From: Leptasterias polaris
Lineage: Eukaryota; Echinodermata; Asteroidea; Forcipulatida; Asteriidae
Length of the DNA stretch: 64,000 nt
Assembly: GCA_037783415.1 (NCBI GenBank)
Contig: JAZGTN010000063.1
Span: forward strand, 248,001 to 312,000
Reading direction: 5' to 3'
A program made the translations under genes and the position numbers. How positions within the stretch are numbered: the stretch's first letter is position 1; each line of letters begins with the position of its first letter. A model generated the notes under the pieces. It had not been told where the DNA came from. It searched no databases and saw only the letters and a program-made list of their open reading frames with translations. This document shows, in pieces, positions 51,473-62,709 of the stretch.

Positions 51473-51482
51473 GTGTTATTGT

Positions 51483-51488
51483 AATAAA
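51483..51488 (+). promoter_or_regulatory. AATAAA polyadenylation hexamer after BSDC1
   Basis: A canonical AATAAA lies 11 bases after the BSDC1 stop codon. A signal this close would give a very short 3' UTR. Other sites further right, before or after the E-box array at 51697, may be the ones used. Confidence 0.4.
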
Positions 51489-51696
51489 CTCTATCCTTTG
51501 GGATGTTCAAGTTCTTTTAATGTTTATGATTGTCTAATTACTCTGTTTGTGAAGCTCTGTTGGTGTTTCTGTTTGACTTTCTATAAGGTTAAACCTACGG
51601 AAGGCAAAGTATATGTTAACTCACAAGTCAACTATAGGTCCTGTGGGATTTTTTTTTTTTGAATTCAGGAATATTTTTGTTGTTGAGAATATTGTT

Positions 51697-52015
51697 CCAC
51701 ATGTGGGTTCCACATGTGGGTTCCACGTGTGGGTTCCACGTGTGGGTTCCACGTGTGGGTTCCACGTGTGGGTTCCACGTGTGGGTTCCACGTGTGGGTT
51801 CCACGTGTGGGTTCCACGTGTGGGTTCCACGTGTGGGTTCCACGTGTGGGTTCCACGTGTGGGTTCCACGTGTGGGTTCCACGTGTGGGTTCCACGTGTG
51901 GGTTCCACGTGTGGGTTCCACGTGTGGGTTCCACGTGTGGGTTCCACGTGTGGGTTCCACGTGTGGGTTCCACGTGTGGGTTCCACGTGTGGGTTCCACG
52001 TGTGGGTTCCACGTG
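51697..52015. repeat. 13-bp E-box minisatellite, about 24 copies
   Basis: The unit CCACGTGTGGGTT starts 225 bases after the BSDC1 stop. The first two units have CACATG and the rest CACGTG, a palindromic canonical E-box. Period 13 keeps all frames free of stops, so the open frames here are artefacts. If transcription runs past 51488, the array would lie in the 3' UTR of BSDC1. Confidence 0.95.
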
Positions 52016-52947
52016 ATTCCACTGTTGGTTATATTTCCATATCCTTCCCCACAGTTTGTTGTTTTCCCATATGGGGTTGATCCATGAAGCAGCTGTGGAA
52101 CAAGTGTAGAACAAAACTTTTAGAAATTGTGTTGGCACTTCAAATATTGTATAGAACAGAAAAGTATGATGGCTCTCCTTAATCAAATTTGAGCATGGCT
52201 TCTCCCCAATAACCCGAAGATTTTAATTAGACCAGCATGAATCTCCAGACATGACTGACATGATTAATTTTTATGAACACGAAAACAGTTCAGAGTCAAT
52301 CCTGCTCAAAAGCTTTGATCATACACTGTACTGTATTTTCTAGAACATTTTTCTTCAACCTTTGTGTTCTACAGCAAACCAGTTTAATCATAGACCTACA
52401 CGGCCAAGTTCAAACACAATTCACCAGGTAAAATTTTTAACTACTGATCACACTAACTATTATGCACGTATGTTTGAGCTTATTACAAAAATATATATAT
52501 AAAAGAGTACACTGAAATCTATGTCATTTTAAGAAACGTTTAAAACAAAGCATATACACTTGAAGATTTGAATATCCTGGCTCATGAAATGGAGTAGTTC
52601 ATATTTTCATTTGAGAATTTAATGTCCAGCATCTGTATACTTATGCTTGTTTGCTTTGTTGGCACTAATTGTAATAATATACACATACATGTATGGACTG
52701 GTCACTAGTGCACATCTATGTACCCCAAGGGACTGTGACTGACCAAATAAGGGGCCTATTTCTGGACGTTCACAGGCCTGAGGGGAGATAGATATGCACT
52801 AATGACTGAATTATGCCAGTCCGTACTTGTTTTTTAACACCTTTGACCTAAATTAATACGAAAAACAGATATGTGTATATACATCAGATTTTTTTTAGGT
52901 GAACTATTTTAATCAAAAAATAGACTCACAAGGAAGTCCACCATAAG
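52016..52947. other. Downstream flank, no recognised feature
   Basis: AT-rich, no coding motif. Possible distal 3' UTR of BSDC1. Confidence 0.4.
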
Positions 52948-54405
52948 CAGTTCATTCCAACAATCAAATACATGTGTAACCTCTTTTAGTTTCCCTAGAT
53001 TCAGTTCATTCCAACAATCAAATACATGTGTAACCTCTTTTAGTTTCCCTAGATTCAGTTCATTCCAACAATCAAATACATGTGTAACCTCTTTTAGTTT
53101 CCCTAGATTCAGTTCATTCCAACAATCAAATACATGTGTAACCTCTTTTAGTTTCCCTAGATTCAGTTCATTCCAACAATCAAATACATGTGTAACCTCT
53201 TTTAGTTTCCCTAGATTCAGTTCATTCCAACAATCAAATACATGTGTAACCTCTTTTAGTTTCCCTAGATTCAGTTCATTCCAACAATCAAATACATGTG
53301 TAACCTCTTTTAGTTTCCCTAGATTCAGTTCATTCCAACAATCAAATACATGTGTAACCTCTTTTAGTTTCCCTAGATTCAGTTCATTCCAACAATCAAA
53401 TACATGTGTAACCTCTTTTAGTTTCCCTAGATTCAGTTCATTCCAACAATCAAATACATGTGTAACCTCTTTTAGTTTCCCTAGATTCAGTTCATTCCAA
53501 CAATCAAATACATGTGTAACCTCTTTTAGTTTCCCTAGATTCAGTTCATTCCAACAATCAAATACATGTGTAACCTCTTTTAGTTTCCCTAGATTCAGTT
53601 CATTCCAACAATCAAATACATGTGTAACCTCTTTTAGTTTCCCTAGATTCAGTTCATTCCAACAATCAAATACATGTGTAACCTCTTTTAGTTTCCCTAG
53701 ATTCAGTTCATTCCAACAATCAAATACATGTGTAACCTCTTTTAGTTTCCCTAGATTCAGTTCATTCCAACAATCAAATACATGTGTAACCTCTTTTAGT
53801 TTCCCTAGATTCAGTTCATTCCAACAATCAAATACATGTGTAACCTCTTTTAGTTTCCCTAGATTCAGTTCATTCCAACAATCAAATACATGTGTAACCT
53901 CTTTTAGTTTCCCTAGATTCAGTTCATTCCAACAATCAAATACATGTGTAACCTCTTTTAGTTTCCCTAGATTCAGTTCATTCCAACAATCAAATACATG
54001 TGTAACCTCTTTTAGTTTCCCTAGATTCAGTTCATTCCAACAATCAAATACATGTGTAACCTCTTTTAGTTTCCCTAGATTCAGTTCATTCCAACAATCA
54101 AATACATGTGTAACCTCTTTTAGTTTCCCTAGATTCAGTTCATTCCAACAATCAAATACATGTGTAACCTCTTTTAGTTTCCCTAGATTCAGTTCATTCC
54201 AACAATCAAATACATGTGTAACCTCTTTTAGTTTCCCTAGATTCAGTTCATTCCAACAATCAAATACATGTGTAACCTCTTTTAGTTTCCCTAGATTCAG
54301 TTCATTCCAACAATCAAATACATGTGTAACCTCTTTTAGTTTCCCTAGATTCAGTTCATTCCAACAATCAAATACATGTGTAACCTCTTTTAGTTTCCCT
54401 AGATT
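52948..54405. repeat. 54-bp satellite, 27 copies without visible variation
   Basis: The unit starts CAGTTCATTCCAACAATCAA and ends TAGTTTCCCTAGATT. The array is 1458 bp, exactly 27 units, and I see no substitutions between copies. One frame on each strand is free of stops because 54 is a multiple of three; neither has an ATG. It lies about 1.5 kb past the BSDC1 stop. Confidence 0.97.
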
Positions 54406-55789
54406 CAGTTTTTTACTTGCTGTTCACTGTTCATATCATGAGAGGGGCAGAGTACCAGTCAAATATTTTGAGTACAGTGCCCAGTTCCAGATTTATGTGG
54501 AGATTATGTGTCTAGTTCACATGCGTCTACTTCATGGTTGCGCAAATTTTATGCACAAGCCTAAATTTTTGAATACTATGTGACTATATTCCAGCCAACC
54601 AGGATAAAAAAACAGCAGCAAGAAGTAGAAAGTAAATCTGTATTTCAAACAAGAATGGACCTGTGACAGTTGATTGGTTAGTCTTGATTGTCACTGTTCT
54701 TTTTGTTAATATTGGTCGCCGGTCACAACACAAATTACTGTAAAAGAGATATCTGTATAACGTCTTAACGCTTTGGGTACTTGGACTAGCCCACATTTGT
54801 TTTTCTGACCATAACTTGAATATTCATGAAGTGAAAAGCACGCACAAAATGGTGAGCAGACTGTGACCTAGACTGGCATGTTTCCCTGTCTCATCTATGT
54901 GAACAGTGTAAAGTATCTTGAAAACTAAAAAGCAAGTTGCCACATAAAAGGTGATGTAATCGTCAAGAAACAGTGTGTACTGCAATTCTTCATAATGCAA
55001 AGGCTATGAATCATTGGTGTATTGATTGTGATCAGCAATTAATAACATGCAAACAAGAGTGTCCATAGGTAATAAATAATAATAATAAATAAGAACCTGC
55101 ATTTCAGATAGATTTAGTGATATTGTTTGGGATGAAATTGCTCTTTTTTAACCCCAAGTAAGTAAAAGTAGGTGGGATTCATGCAAGGTTAAGGTAATGA
55201 AATGCATCAAGATCTATTTCTTGTAACACTGGTCTTATTACAGCCATTTTGTGCAAGCATACTAACTGCATTTTTTTTACACACCAAATATGTCTAGGTA
55301 ACAAATAGGTTCTGTTGCTGAATGCCTCAACATCAATTATATAAATTAGCCTCATTTTGACCTGCTTGAAATTTGCTTGGTCCCTGTACCTTATGTCAAG
55401 TCACTAGTTAGGAGCAAGATTGATAGAGTTGTCCGTCCTTTTGGTGACTAATACAAAAACTAAAAACTTTAACAATTATTTGATTATTACTTTAAGACTA
55501 TTGATTAATACATTAAGAGACACACGTGTATGGTATGTCTACGTCAAATATTACTTGTAAATTTGATCAAGGTTTAATGTTAAAAAATGCATAAACTGTG
55601 TGCATTTATGAGGAAAAGGACAGATTGGCAGCAATGTAAAATTAACAGTATCAATTTATGTAATTAATCTTTAGAAGAGACGATAAATGTAGATAAATAC
55701 TTCAAGGTTTTTAAATAAATTGTGGATAAATCATATTACTTGAGTTTTGGTTCTTCTTGGTTTTTTTCAGTTTATTTTTCTTTTCTTTC
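54406..55789. other. Flank, no recognised feature
   Basis: AT-rich; AAT-rich run at 55068-55092. Nothing coding recognised. Confidence 0.4.
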
Positions 55790-56600
55790 TTGATCTTCTT
55801 CTACAGTATAACTCAAGGTTGAAATTGAATTGGCAATTGAACCTGAACATCAAGGCAGCACAAACTTAATAACGTCATGATGATGTCATCAGGTATCAAA
55901 GTTCAAAACTTGAACAAATCATAACTCCTGAACCAAATGTTGGATTATTCCAATCTATTACATCGCCAGAAAGGTCTTCAAAAAATAAACAACTGCTACA
56001 CATAGCGTAACTCCATTAGGCATTGATTTCCGCAACAGGTTGGAGATCTTTGTGTATGCTCATTCTTTTGCACAGAGATTGCAACAGTTTCACATTTACT
56101 TCTGGTCAAAACCCGATGTTAAAGCACACATTAGTGATGACCCACATTGTAACGCATAATAGTGTAATAACCATAGATTTATTTACATGTATAGCATGTA
56201 TAACTCTATGGTATTAACATATATAGGTGTCTATTTCTTTCCTCCATGGTTTACGCTTATATGCCACGTATGATTGCTTTCAATACCCCAAAATTGTCAA
56301 ATGCAAACCAAAACACCCTCCTCAATTATTCACAAACTCATAACTTTGAAATTTAACGATGACGTCATGATGACTTTGTCAGGTGTCAAATAAAGTTCTA
56401 TCAATGTCTTCAAAAACATAACATGTTTCCTCAATTTGACCTTGTCTTCCAGGTCGAACCTGAAGTTGCAGGGAGAAAAAACTATTAACAAAGAACATAT
56501 TTTTAGTTGTGCTTGAAATGGAATTTTGACATTTTCAGTGCGTGAACTGACTTTTTTTTCATGACATTTTATAAAACAACAGTGGTGACGTCATCGAAAT
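55790..56600 (+). repeat. Dispersed repeat copy F
   Basis: A T/C-rich tract with TTCTTCTTGG and CTTGATCTTCTTCT (55750-55803) leads to AACGTCATGATGATGTCATC and AGGTATCAAA, ACTCCTGAACCAAATGTTGG, then GATGACGTCATGATGAC (56358) and GACCTTGTCTTCCAGGTCG. The order is the same as in copy A; the hairpin is not seen here. Confidence 0.6.
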
Positions 56601-56649
56601 ATGCGGTGCTCTACAGCGACATGTTTAAAACTGACTTGAAGATCACCCA

Positions 56650-56909
56650 GCCGTAGTGGGAAACGGAGCTGGCATGAGGACTCAGTGTCCCAGGCGTACT
56701 TTATGGTGGCTTTCTGCTCCATCTCGACCTCCCTGGCCGCTATGTCAAGCGGAGCCGCTGGGGTGCCACCTGGACTTGCTCAGAGTCTTCTTGGCATTGC
56801 ACCTCCTAAAGTGGTACCCCACGCCTACCCAGACCGGTCCTGGACTGGCCACGTGGTGATCAGGTTTGTCTCCCCAAGACCAAGAGCAGACCTGCACCCG
56901 CTGCACTGA
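56650..56909 (+). pseudogene. DIRS gag N-terminal fragment (second copy)
   Basis: SQAYFMVAFCSISTSLAAMS, SGAAGVPPGLAQSLLGIAPP, HAYPDRSWTGHVVIRFVSPR and PRADLHPLH, then a stop. It keeps the segment deleted from the first copy. By eye it is about 80% identical to the first copy at DNA level. Confidence 0.75.
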
Positions 56910-57539
56910 GCATAAGTGTGCACCCTTCGGGAGAGTTCTACGAGTCGGATGGCGACTCACTTGCCATGGAAACTTAACTACGGTGTAGTCGACAACCAAT
57001 CCTTATGAGTATCCAGAGGGAACAACACACGAGAACCGGGGTGAGGGGACACGCGATAACGCGTTCATGGAGACAAGCAATAATCCAGGTGATGCCTCCC
57101 GCAGCACTAGCACTCACTGTTAGGATATATGGATCCCTTTCAGATGATCCGGACAAGTCTAAGGAAACCCTGGACGAGACCTCTTTCCAGCCCGCAGGCC
57201 ACAACAGCCGGGGCCCAGAGGGCCAAGGCGCTGACCTTTTTTTAGTTTTTTAAAATGAAGTTGGCGTTAATGACTCCTTACAGTTAAGACGACCCCCTTC
57301 CATGGGACCCATAGGGGGCTGTCTGCGACTTTTCCAAAGGTCCTGGAAGAGACTTTTCCCTGACGAGTGGTTGCTTCGAACAATCAGCACGGCTACGTTC
57401 TGGATTTCACAAGCATTGATCTCCTGTCGGGAACACTGATTTGTCGAATGCCGGTTCCCATGCTGCGGGCAAAATGCGAGGTACTCTGATCAATCCACTC
57501 TGATCAATCCACTCTGATCAATCAAGGTTCCTCTGGTTT

Positions 57540-58177
57540 TGCTGCAGGGAAAGAAAGTACGAGTTCACGAACCTTCCCTTCGGTCTTTCGACCTCCCCCA
57601 GGGTTTTCAAGAGAATCGTGAAAACCTTGAGAGCAATACTTTGCAGACAAGGCGACCTTCATGTACCTCGACGACTGGCTCATTGTAGGTCGACTGGGGA
57701 CAGAGACATGTAGTGCCCTCATCAATGCCACGGTGGAGCTAGCTATGTCCCTAGGGTTTGTCATCAACAAGAAAAAGTCACAGCAAATCCCGATGCATAT
57801 CTCAACTTTTCTTGGGGCAAAGATCGACCTCTAAAGTGGGATTGCCTGCCCGACACTGGAGCGTCTGTCTTTAAGGCAATGTGTTCGCCTCTTTCTACAA
57901 GAATCTACTGCACCAGTAATTATCATGGCTACGATTATTGCGCCTAATGGACAGTATGGTGGACTTAGTACCTTTTTGCAGGCTCAGTATTTGTGCCCAC
58001 CTCAGCTACAGCACCACCTCCTGTCAATTTTCCTGGCTGAAACTGCATCTAATAGACCATCTGGTCCTTATACATGTAGGGCCCCATATACTCCCACACC
58101 TCCAGTGGTGGTTACAAGAGAAAAACGTGGCCCAGGGCCTGTCCTTCGTACAGTCCCAACCCATCATAACGATCACA
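57540..58177 (+). pseudogene. DIRS reverse transcriptase core with YLDD box
   Basis: FTNLPFGLSTSPRVFKRIVK, CRQGDLHVYLDDWLIVGRLG (catalytic Y-L-D-D), ELAMSLGFVINKKKSQQIP and HISTFLGAKIDL, then a stop. After frame changes come LMDSMVDLVPFCRLSI and LPHLQWWLQEKNVAQG, which are the DIRS connection toward RNase H. Truncated at 58177 by inserted LINE sequence. Confidence 0.85.
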
Positions 58178-58285
58178 ATGTGATGTCATCTACACTGACT
58201 TTTCTAAAGCATTTGATACAGTCAATCACAATCTCTTATTGTACAAGATTGGCAAGTATGGCATCTCGGGAAATTTGAACAATTC
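58178..58285 (+). mobile_element. Short LINE RT fragment
   Basis: CDVIYTDFSKAFDTVNHNLL, LYKIGKYGISGNL: the motif-A block of a CR1/Jockey-like RT. It abuts the DIRS RT sequence without a gap. Its boundaries suggest it arrived as part of the block inserted into the DIRS copy. Confidence 0.8.
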
Positions 58286-59040
58286 GTTGCGCGTACCATG
58301 AAGTGACCTATCACAGCCCCCAAAAGCATGTTTGGAGAAAATCACGATTGAAGTTGGACTATTTTGCAAGCTGCTTACGTTTTTTATTTTATTTGTTAAG
58401 ACAAAAACAAAGCTTTAAACTTTATTCGTACAGAACTGTTAATGTGTTTTCATTCTTGCAACTATTTTAATTAGTAAATAATTCCTAAACACATACAACA
58501 CTACATGAAAATTAAAAAATAAAGTTTTTCCTGCAGAGCGCTGTGTACAAACAAAATGCATTATTGAGATGTATCGCGAAAGGTCACTTCGTGAAAATAC
58601 TATGCTTCCAGATAGGTCACTTCTTGAAAATGTAACTGTAAATGTAAATGTAGCGCTTTGTATAGCATTGGCAAAATGGCGTATCTAGATAGGTCACTTT
58701 GTGAAAATACAAAATGGCAAATCTATTGACACGTCATTTTACTAATTAATGAATTTACAAAACTATTGTTTATTAGGTTCTGAAACTTGCCGAAAACGTT
58801 AACAGTATTGAGTATATTAATAATTTGTGTAACCTGATAAATTTTTTTTTGGGGGGGGACAGATAGTTCACGTTGTGGTACATGCGACGAATTAGATCAA
58901 AAGTTACTTGAATAATCGTCAACAGAGCGTTGTTTTCTGTGGAAATGTCTTCAGTTAACTGATCTGGGGCTGCCACGTTCGCATCAGATGTGACAACACC
59001 ATCGTGGTTGCCTACATCATCCACTAGGGAGGTACTCGGT
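58286..59040. repeat. Unassigned insert with AGGTCACTTCGTGAAAATAC repeats
   Basis: AGGTCACTT(C/T)(G/T)TGAAAAT occurs at about 58582, 58612 and 58692, and the inverted AAGTGACCTATCAC at 58301. This suggests a short inverted-repeat element. No coding motif recognised. Confidence 0.45.
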
Positions 59041-59044
59041 CCAC

Positions 59045-59235
59045 CAAGCTTTGCCTCCTTGCGTGGAAGCTTTGAATGTGTGCCGGGAAAACAAGATAGC
59101 GATCCACGTCAAAGGCAAATCCAACAATCTTGCTGACGCACTGTCACGTGGAAGGATTGTCCCTACGGAATGGACTCCTGAGCATTGTTCAGCTGCTCTT
59201 TACCCAGATAGACTGCCGATCTTTTTGCATCAACA
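59045..59235 (+). pseudogene. DIRS RNase H C-terminal fragment
   Basis: ENKIAIHVKGKSNNLADALS, RGRIVPTEWTP: the HV-x-G-x-x-N-x-LAD-x-LSR motif with its catalytic Asp, then the PTEW element typical of DIRS RNase H. Confidence 0.75.
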
Positions 59236-59540
59236 GCAAAGGTGCAACTCCCAGTCTTTGGATGAAAATTGAATGATCTATTGTGTTAAATGCCGCCGAA
59301 AGGTCCAGCATAACAAGCAATGTCATTTTTAGTCTGGATGAGTGCAGTCTCGGTTGAATGAGCAGATTTGTAAGCGGATTGGAATTTTTCAGACAAATTG
59401 TTGATATTTATATGTCACTGCCGCTGCCATTTCCACAAGTTGGTCGATAGTTTTGAAGTGTATTTAGGTCCAATGTCTGTTTCTTTACAATTGGAGCGAG
59501 AAGCTTCTTTCAAAGACTCTGGGAATACTCCAGGACAAAA

Positions 59541-59966
59541 TTACAAATTAATGATATCAGTCAGGACCGGAATGAAGAGACTTGGCATTTCCTTCATGAG
59601 CCAGGTTGGTATTTGATCAAGCAAGCATGATTTATTAGCCAGCTTTTTCAGGAGATTTGCAACTTCATCCTGACATACTGGTCTCAAATCCGAAAGATCC
59701 CGAAAAGTGGCCCCTGAAAGAAACCCAGTCTCATCACCACTGTCCAGATGATCATCGAACTTGGGATTTAAACAAACGGCAATGTCATTTGATTCAGTAT
59801 TTTCATTACCATTTACATGTACATTACAAACCTCATTTTCTGAGTCAAAACTGTCCCTAATTTTCTTTATTTTATCAACAAAGAATTTGGCAAACCTATT
59901 AGCAACGTCAGACACACAATCATACCTGGGAAGAATTTTTGTACCGGTATTCAAAAGTGAGTTCAA
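59541..59966 (-). pseudogene. LINE RT N-terminal region
   Basis: NRFAKFFVDKIKKIRDSFDS, then RPVCQDEVANLLKKLANKSC, LLDQIPTWLMKEM and PVLTDIINL. The F-x-x-FF-x-x-KI-x-x-IR and K-S-C-x-LD-x-IPTWL-x-K blocks are standard for CR1/L2-like RT starts. Confidence 0.88.
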
Positions 59967-60107
59967 AATTTTGAATTGGTCTTTACTATAAGCAGAAAAT
60001 AATTTGTCGAGAAAGTAATCATTCTTAGCTTTGGTTATTAAGCCATCAACAAGTACTTTTTGCTCAAGATAAGAGTCTAGCTGACTTGCTCTTTTTCCAC
60101 TTGTTTT

Positions 60108-60983
60108 CTAAGCGCCTGCAACCACGCCGAGCTTCATGGATGTTGTTATTATACAATGGCATTCTTGGTCGTATGGTAGGTAGCGAGACTGATAAAGGGC
60201 AGGCTTGTCCATGGTATTTTGAAGAGTCAATTCGTAATGTTCAATCATTTCATTACAACCGCTTTCAGTTGGCATTTCATCTACAAGATATCTGTGAAGA
60301 TCTTGAACAAAGTCCTGAACGTTAAGACACTTATAGTTTCTAGACGCTTGTTCAATCTTCAGTGGCTGGAGTTTCCTTCTTTGAAGAGTGGCAGTATGAA
60401 TCAAAGAATGGTCTGACATGAACTTGTCACAGACACACCAGTCGCATATCAAGTGATCTTCAGGGCGGGACAATAATAGATCAATTGTATGTCCATCTTT
60501 GTGCGTAGGGACTGCTATGTGCTGAGTGAATCCTGCGTTTTGCACTATTCTCTTAAATTGTTTTACTTCAGGTTTCTCAGATTCGTCAATATGGATATTG
60601 AAATCCCCAGTTATTAAAGTTTTACCGCTTTGTAGTGGTATATCACCCATAAATATTTCCAGTTCATCTAGGAAATTTCTAGTTGTTAATCCGTTAGCTT
60701 GAGAGTGAGGGAGTCTATGTAAAGCAGTCAAACATAGATCCTTTAGTTTCCCAACTACTCGAACATGTTCAAATGTTGTTGGGGTTGTATCAGATGGCAA
60801 GACACTCAACTGAAGGGAAGACTTGTATAGGATACCAATACCTCCACCTCTTCTTCCGGTACCTCTCGGGACATTTATGAAATCGTATCCAGTAGGTGTA
60901 ATCTCACCCACTATCACATGATCATCCCTTTTTAACCGAGTTTCGGTTAAGACAAGGATATCGACATATCGACATATCGACAT
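60108..60983 (-). pseudogene. LINE APE-type endonuclease
   Basis: The frame gives VDILVLTETRLKRDD (metal-binding Glu), RRGGGIGILYKSSL, TLITGDFNIHIDESEK (D, N), HKDGHTIDLLLSRPEDHLI and FMSDHSLIHTATL, with the final S-D-H intact. The endonuclease itself appears complete, about 230 residues, unlike the LINE at 9.0 kb whose SDH is SDQ. A conserved C-terminal linker follows to 60108. Confidence 0.9.
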
Positions 60984-61452
60984 ATCGACTTGTTCTAGGG
61001 TGTAATTTGTATGCTACTGTTGTCTTGTTGCATATAGACCTATAGCATTCCAAACTTCCAAATGTGAATGTTTAGCTTGTTTGGGTCGTGAGGTTGGATT
61101 GGGCATAGAGCAAGTCGGGTTAACTGAGCGGGGTTGTGAATCTTGTGATGCAGTACTATTAAGGCGGTCGGCAACTCGTACTTCAATGAATCTGATGGAT
61201 CGTTTGAAACCACGGGTTTGCGTTTTCTAATGCGTTTACATTTATATCTTGTTCTCTTCTTAGACAGAGTGCTAGCTTGGTTGTTATGCTTTGAACATGA
61301 GTTGCTGAGCAGGTTGAGTTTTGCCAGGCTCTCACATGTAAATTCATTGAAAGGTCAATCATCAGCATTGTCATTCGTTGAGTAAAGGTTACGCAAGTTT
61401 ACATAATAGAGTAGCATATCACCCTCTTACCAGGATGAATAGTGTTGATAGC

Positions 61453-61530
61453 GGTATCCACTGATGCGTTGGTATCGACTGGTGCGTTGGTATCGACTGG
61501 TGCATTGGTATCAACTGGTGCGTTGGTACT
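61453..61530. repeat. 18-bp in-frame tandem repeat in the LINE N-terminus
   Basis: GGTATCGACTGGTGCGTT, four to five copies. On the minus strand it encodes repeated VDTNAP units continuing in frame toward the LINE N-terminal basic region. Single-base variants are present. Confidence 0.85.
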
Positions 61531-61545
61531 ACGCTGACTCAGTGT

Positions 61546-61899
61546 AATGCTGTAGCTAGTAGCCCAATTTAGACATCAATGGAACATAAAAATCCACAGA
61601 AACACGGTGAAAACATTCTGATTTTGCAAATCTGACGGTACCATGATGACCCTGGTGCTATGCAAAAGTCAGATTCCAAAAAGTTCAGCAATTTAGCCAC
61701 TTATGAAATCTAGCATTCCTCGGGAGATCCAGCGAGAGCAACACAGGAGCTACGTTCATATTATTTTTAAATATGCATTTAATGTGTTCTATTAATTTGT
61801 GTCCTCTGTTCTGTGTTTTCTTTTGTTTGTTGTGCCAGTGTGAAACAAACCGACACAAAAAAGGTAATTCTGCTTGCTCGAACTGGTGCTTGATATGTT
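61546..61899. other. Spacer between two head-to-head LINEs
   Basis: No recognised feature. It probably includes 5' untranslated sequence of one or both LINEs. Confidence 0.4.
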
Positions 61900-62709
61900 G
61901 GGTTTCTTTTAATCGATGAATGACCTACATAAACTGGTATGAATTCTAATATAGATCCCGATATAAATTTTTACATCCCCGACAAAAATTGCAATTATTA
62001 CGATCAGAATGAATACCTTGATAATTTTATTACGAGCGCTAAAATTAAATTGTTGCATATTAATGCTCGTAGGTTGCGAAAAAAACATATCAAGCATTAT
62101 CCAGTATATTGACATGTTACAAAAGAGTTTTGCGGTAATTTGAATATCTGAAACCTGGTTAAACGATATGCACGATCCTCTTATTCAAATCACAAACTAT
62201 GCTATTGAGGGGACTTGTAGACAAGGCAAGAGGGGTGGATTTATCAATTAACAATTCTGATATGGAAACATGTTTTATTGAACTTATAGATTCAGGTAAA
62301 GCTAGTATTATCATTGGAATTGTTTACAAACCTCCCTGTGTTTCATGCAATAAAGTGTTATATCCTTTATATCCAATGAAAACAAAAAGCGCTATATCAT
62401 GTGTGACTTTAATATCAATCTACTGGAGTGTGATACTGAGAATAGTGTGTTAATTCTATGAATACTGTTTCAGCGCAACCATTTTATCCAACAAGGATTA
62501 CTGCTGAAAGTGTAACTCTCATTGAAAATATTTTAACCAACGATCTAGCGAATTATTCCACATGTATTTTGATGATGGACATATACAGACCATCTTCCTG
62601 TATTCTTAGTTATCAACAATTTTAAAGAAAGTCCTAAAACTGACAGAAAATTCCAAAAGCATAATTTTAGTGTCAGTATAATACTGAAAACTTCATTCAA
62701 GATCTCAAT

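Larger units (their letters stand above)
56640..59275 (+). mobile_element. Second DIRS-type copy, broken and interrupted
   Basis: Gag N-terminal part and spacer (56640-57310) match the first copy at 44.58-44.85 kb and 47.55-47.70 kb. An RT core with YLDD follows (57540-57840), then the start of the RT-RNase H connection to 58177. A foreign block (58178-59040) splits it from the RNase H end (59045-59230). No termini recognised. It supplies the RT that the first copy has lost. Confidence 0.85.
59236..61545 (-). mobile_element. CR1/Jockey-like LINE, minus strand, 3' truncated
   Basis: Minus-strand order: basic N-terminal region (61545-61000), APE endonuclease (60983-60108), linker, RT N-terminal region (59966-59541), and the RT segment KFQSAYKSAHSTETALI with motif-A text DLSAAFNTIDHSIF near 59250-59390. 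It ends at the DIRS RNase H fragment. Stops and frame changes at about 60990, 60100 and 59330 show it is inactive. Confidence 0.88.

Noticed and set aside
51613..52186. Repetitive open frames on both strands (VGSTCGFHVWVPR, GTHTWNPHVEP)
   Set aside because: Artefact of the 13-bp E-box array; no unique flanking domain.
52909..54423. A ~500-codon minus-strand open frame across the 54-bp satellite
   Set aside because: No ATG and only repeat sequence; the unit happens to lack stops in one frame per strand.
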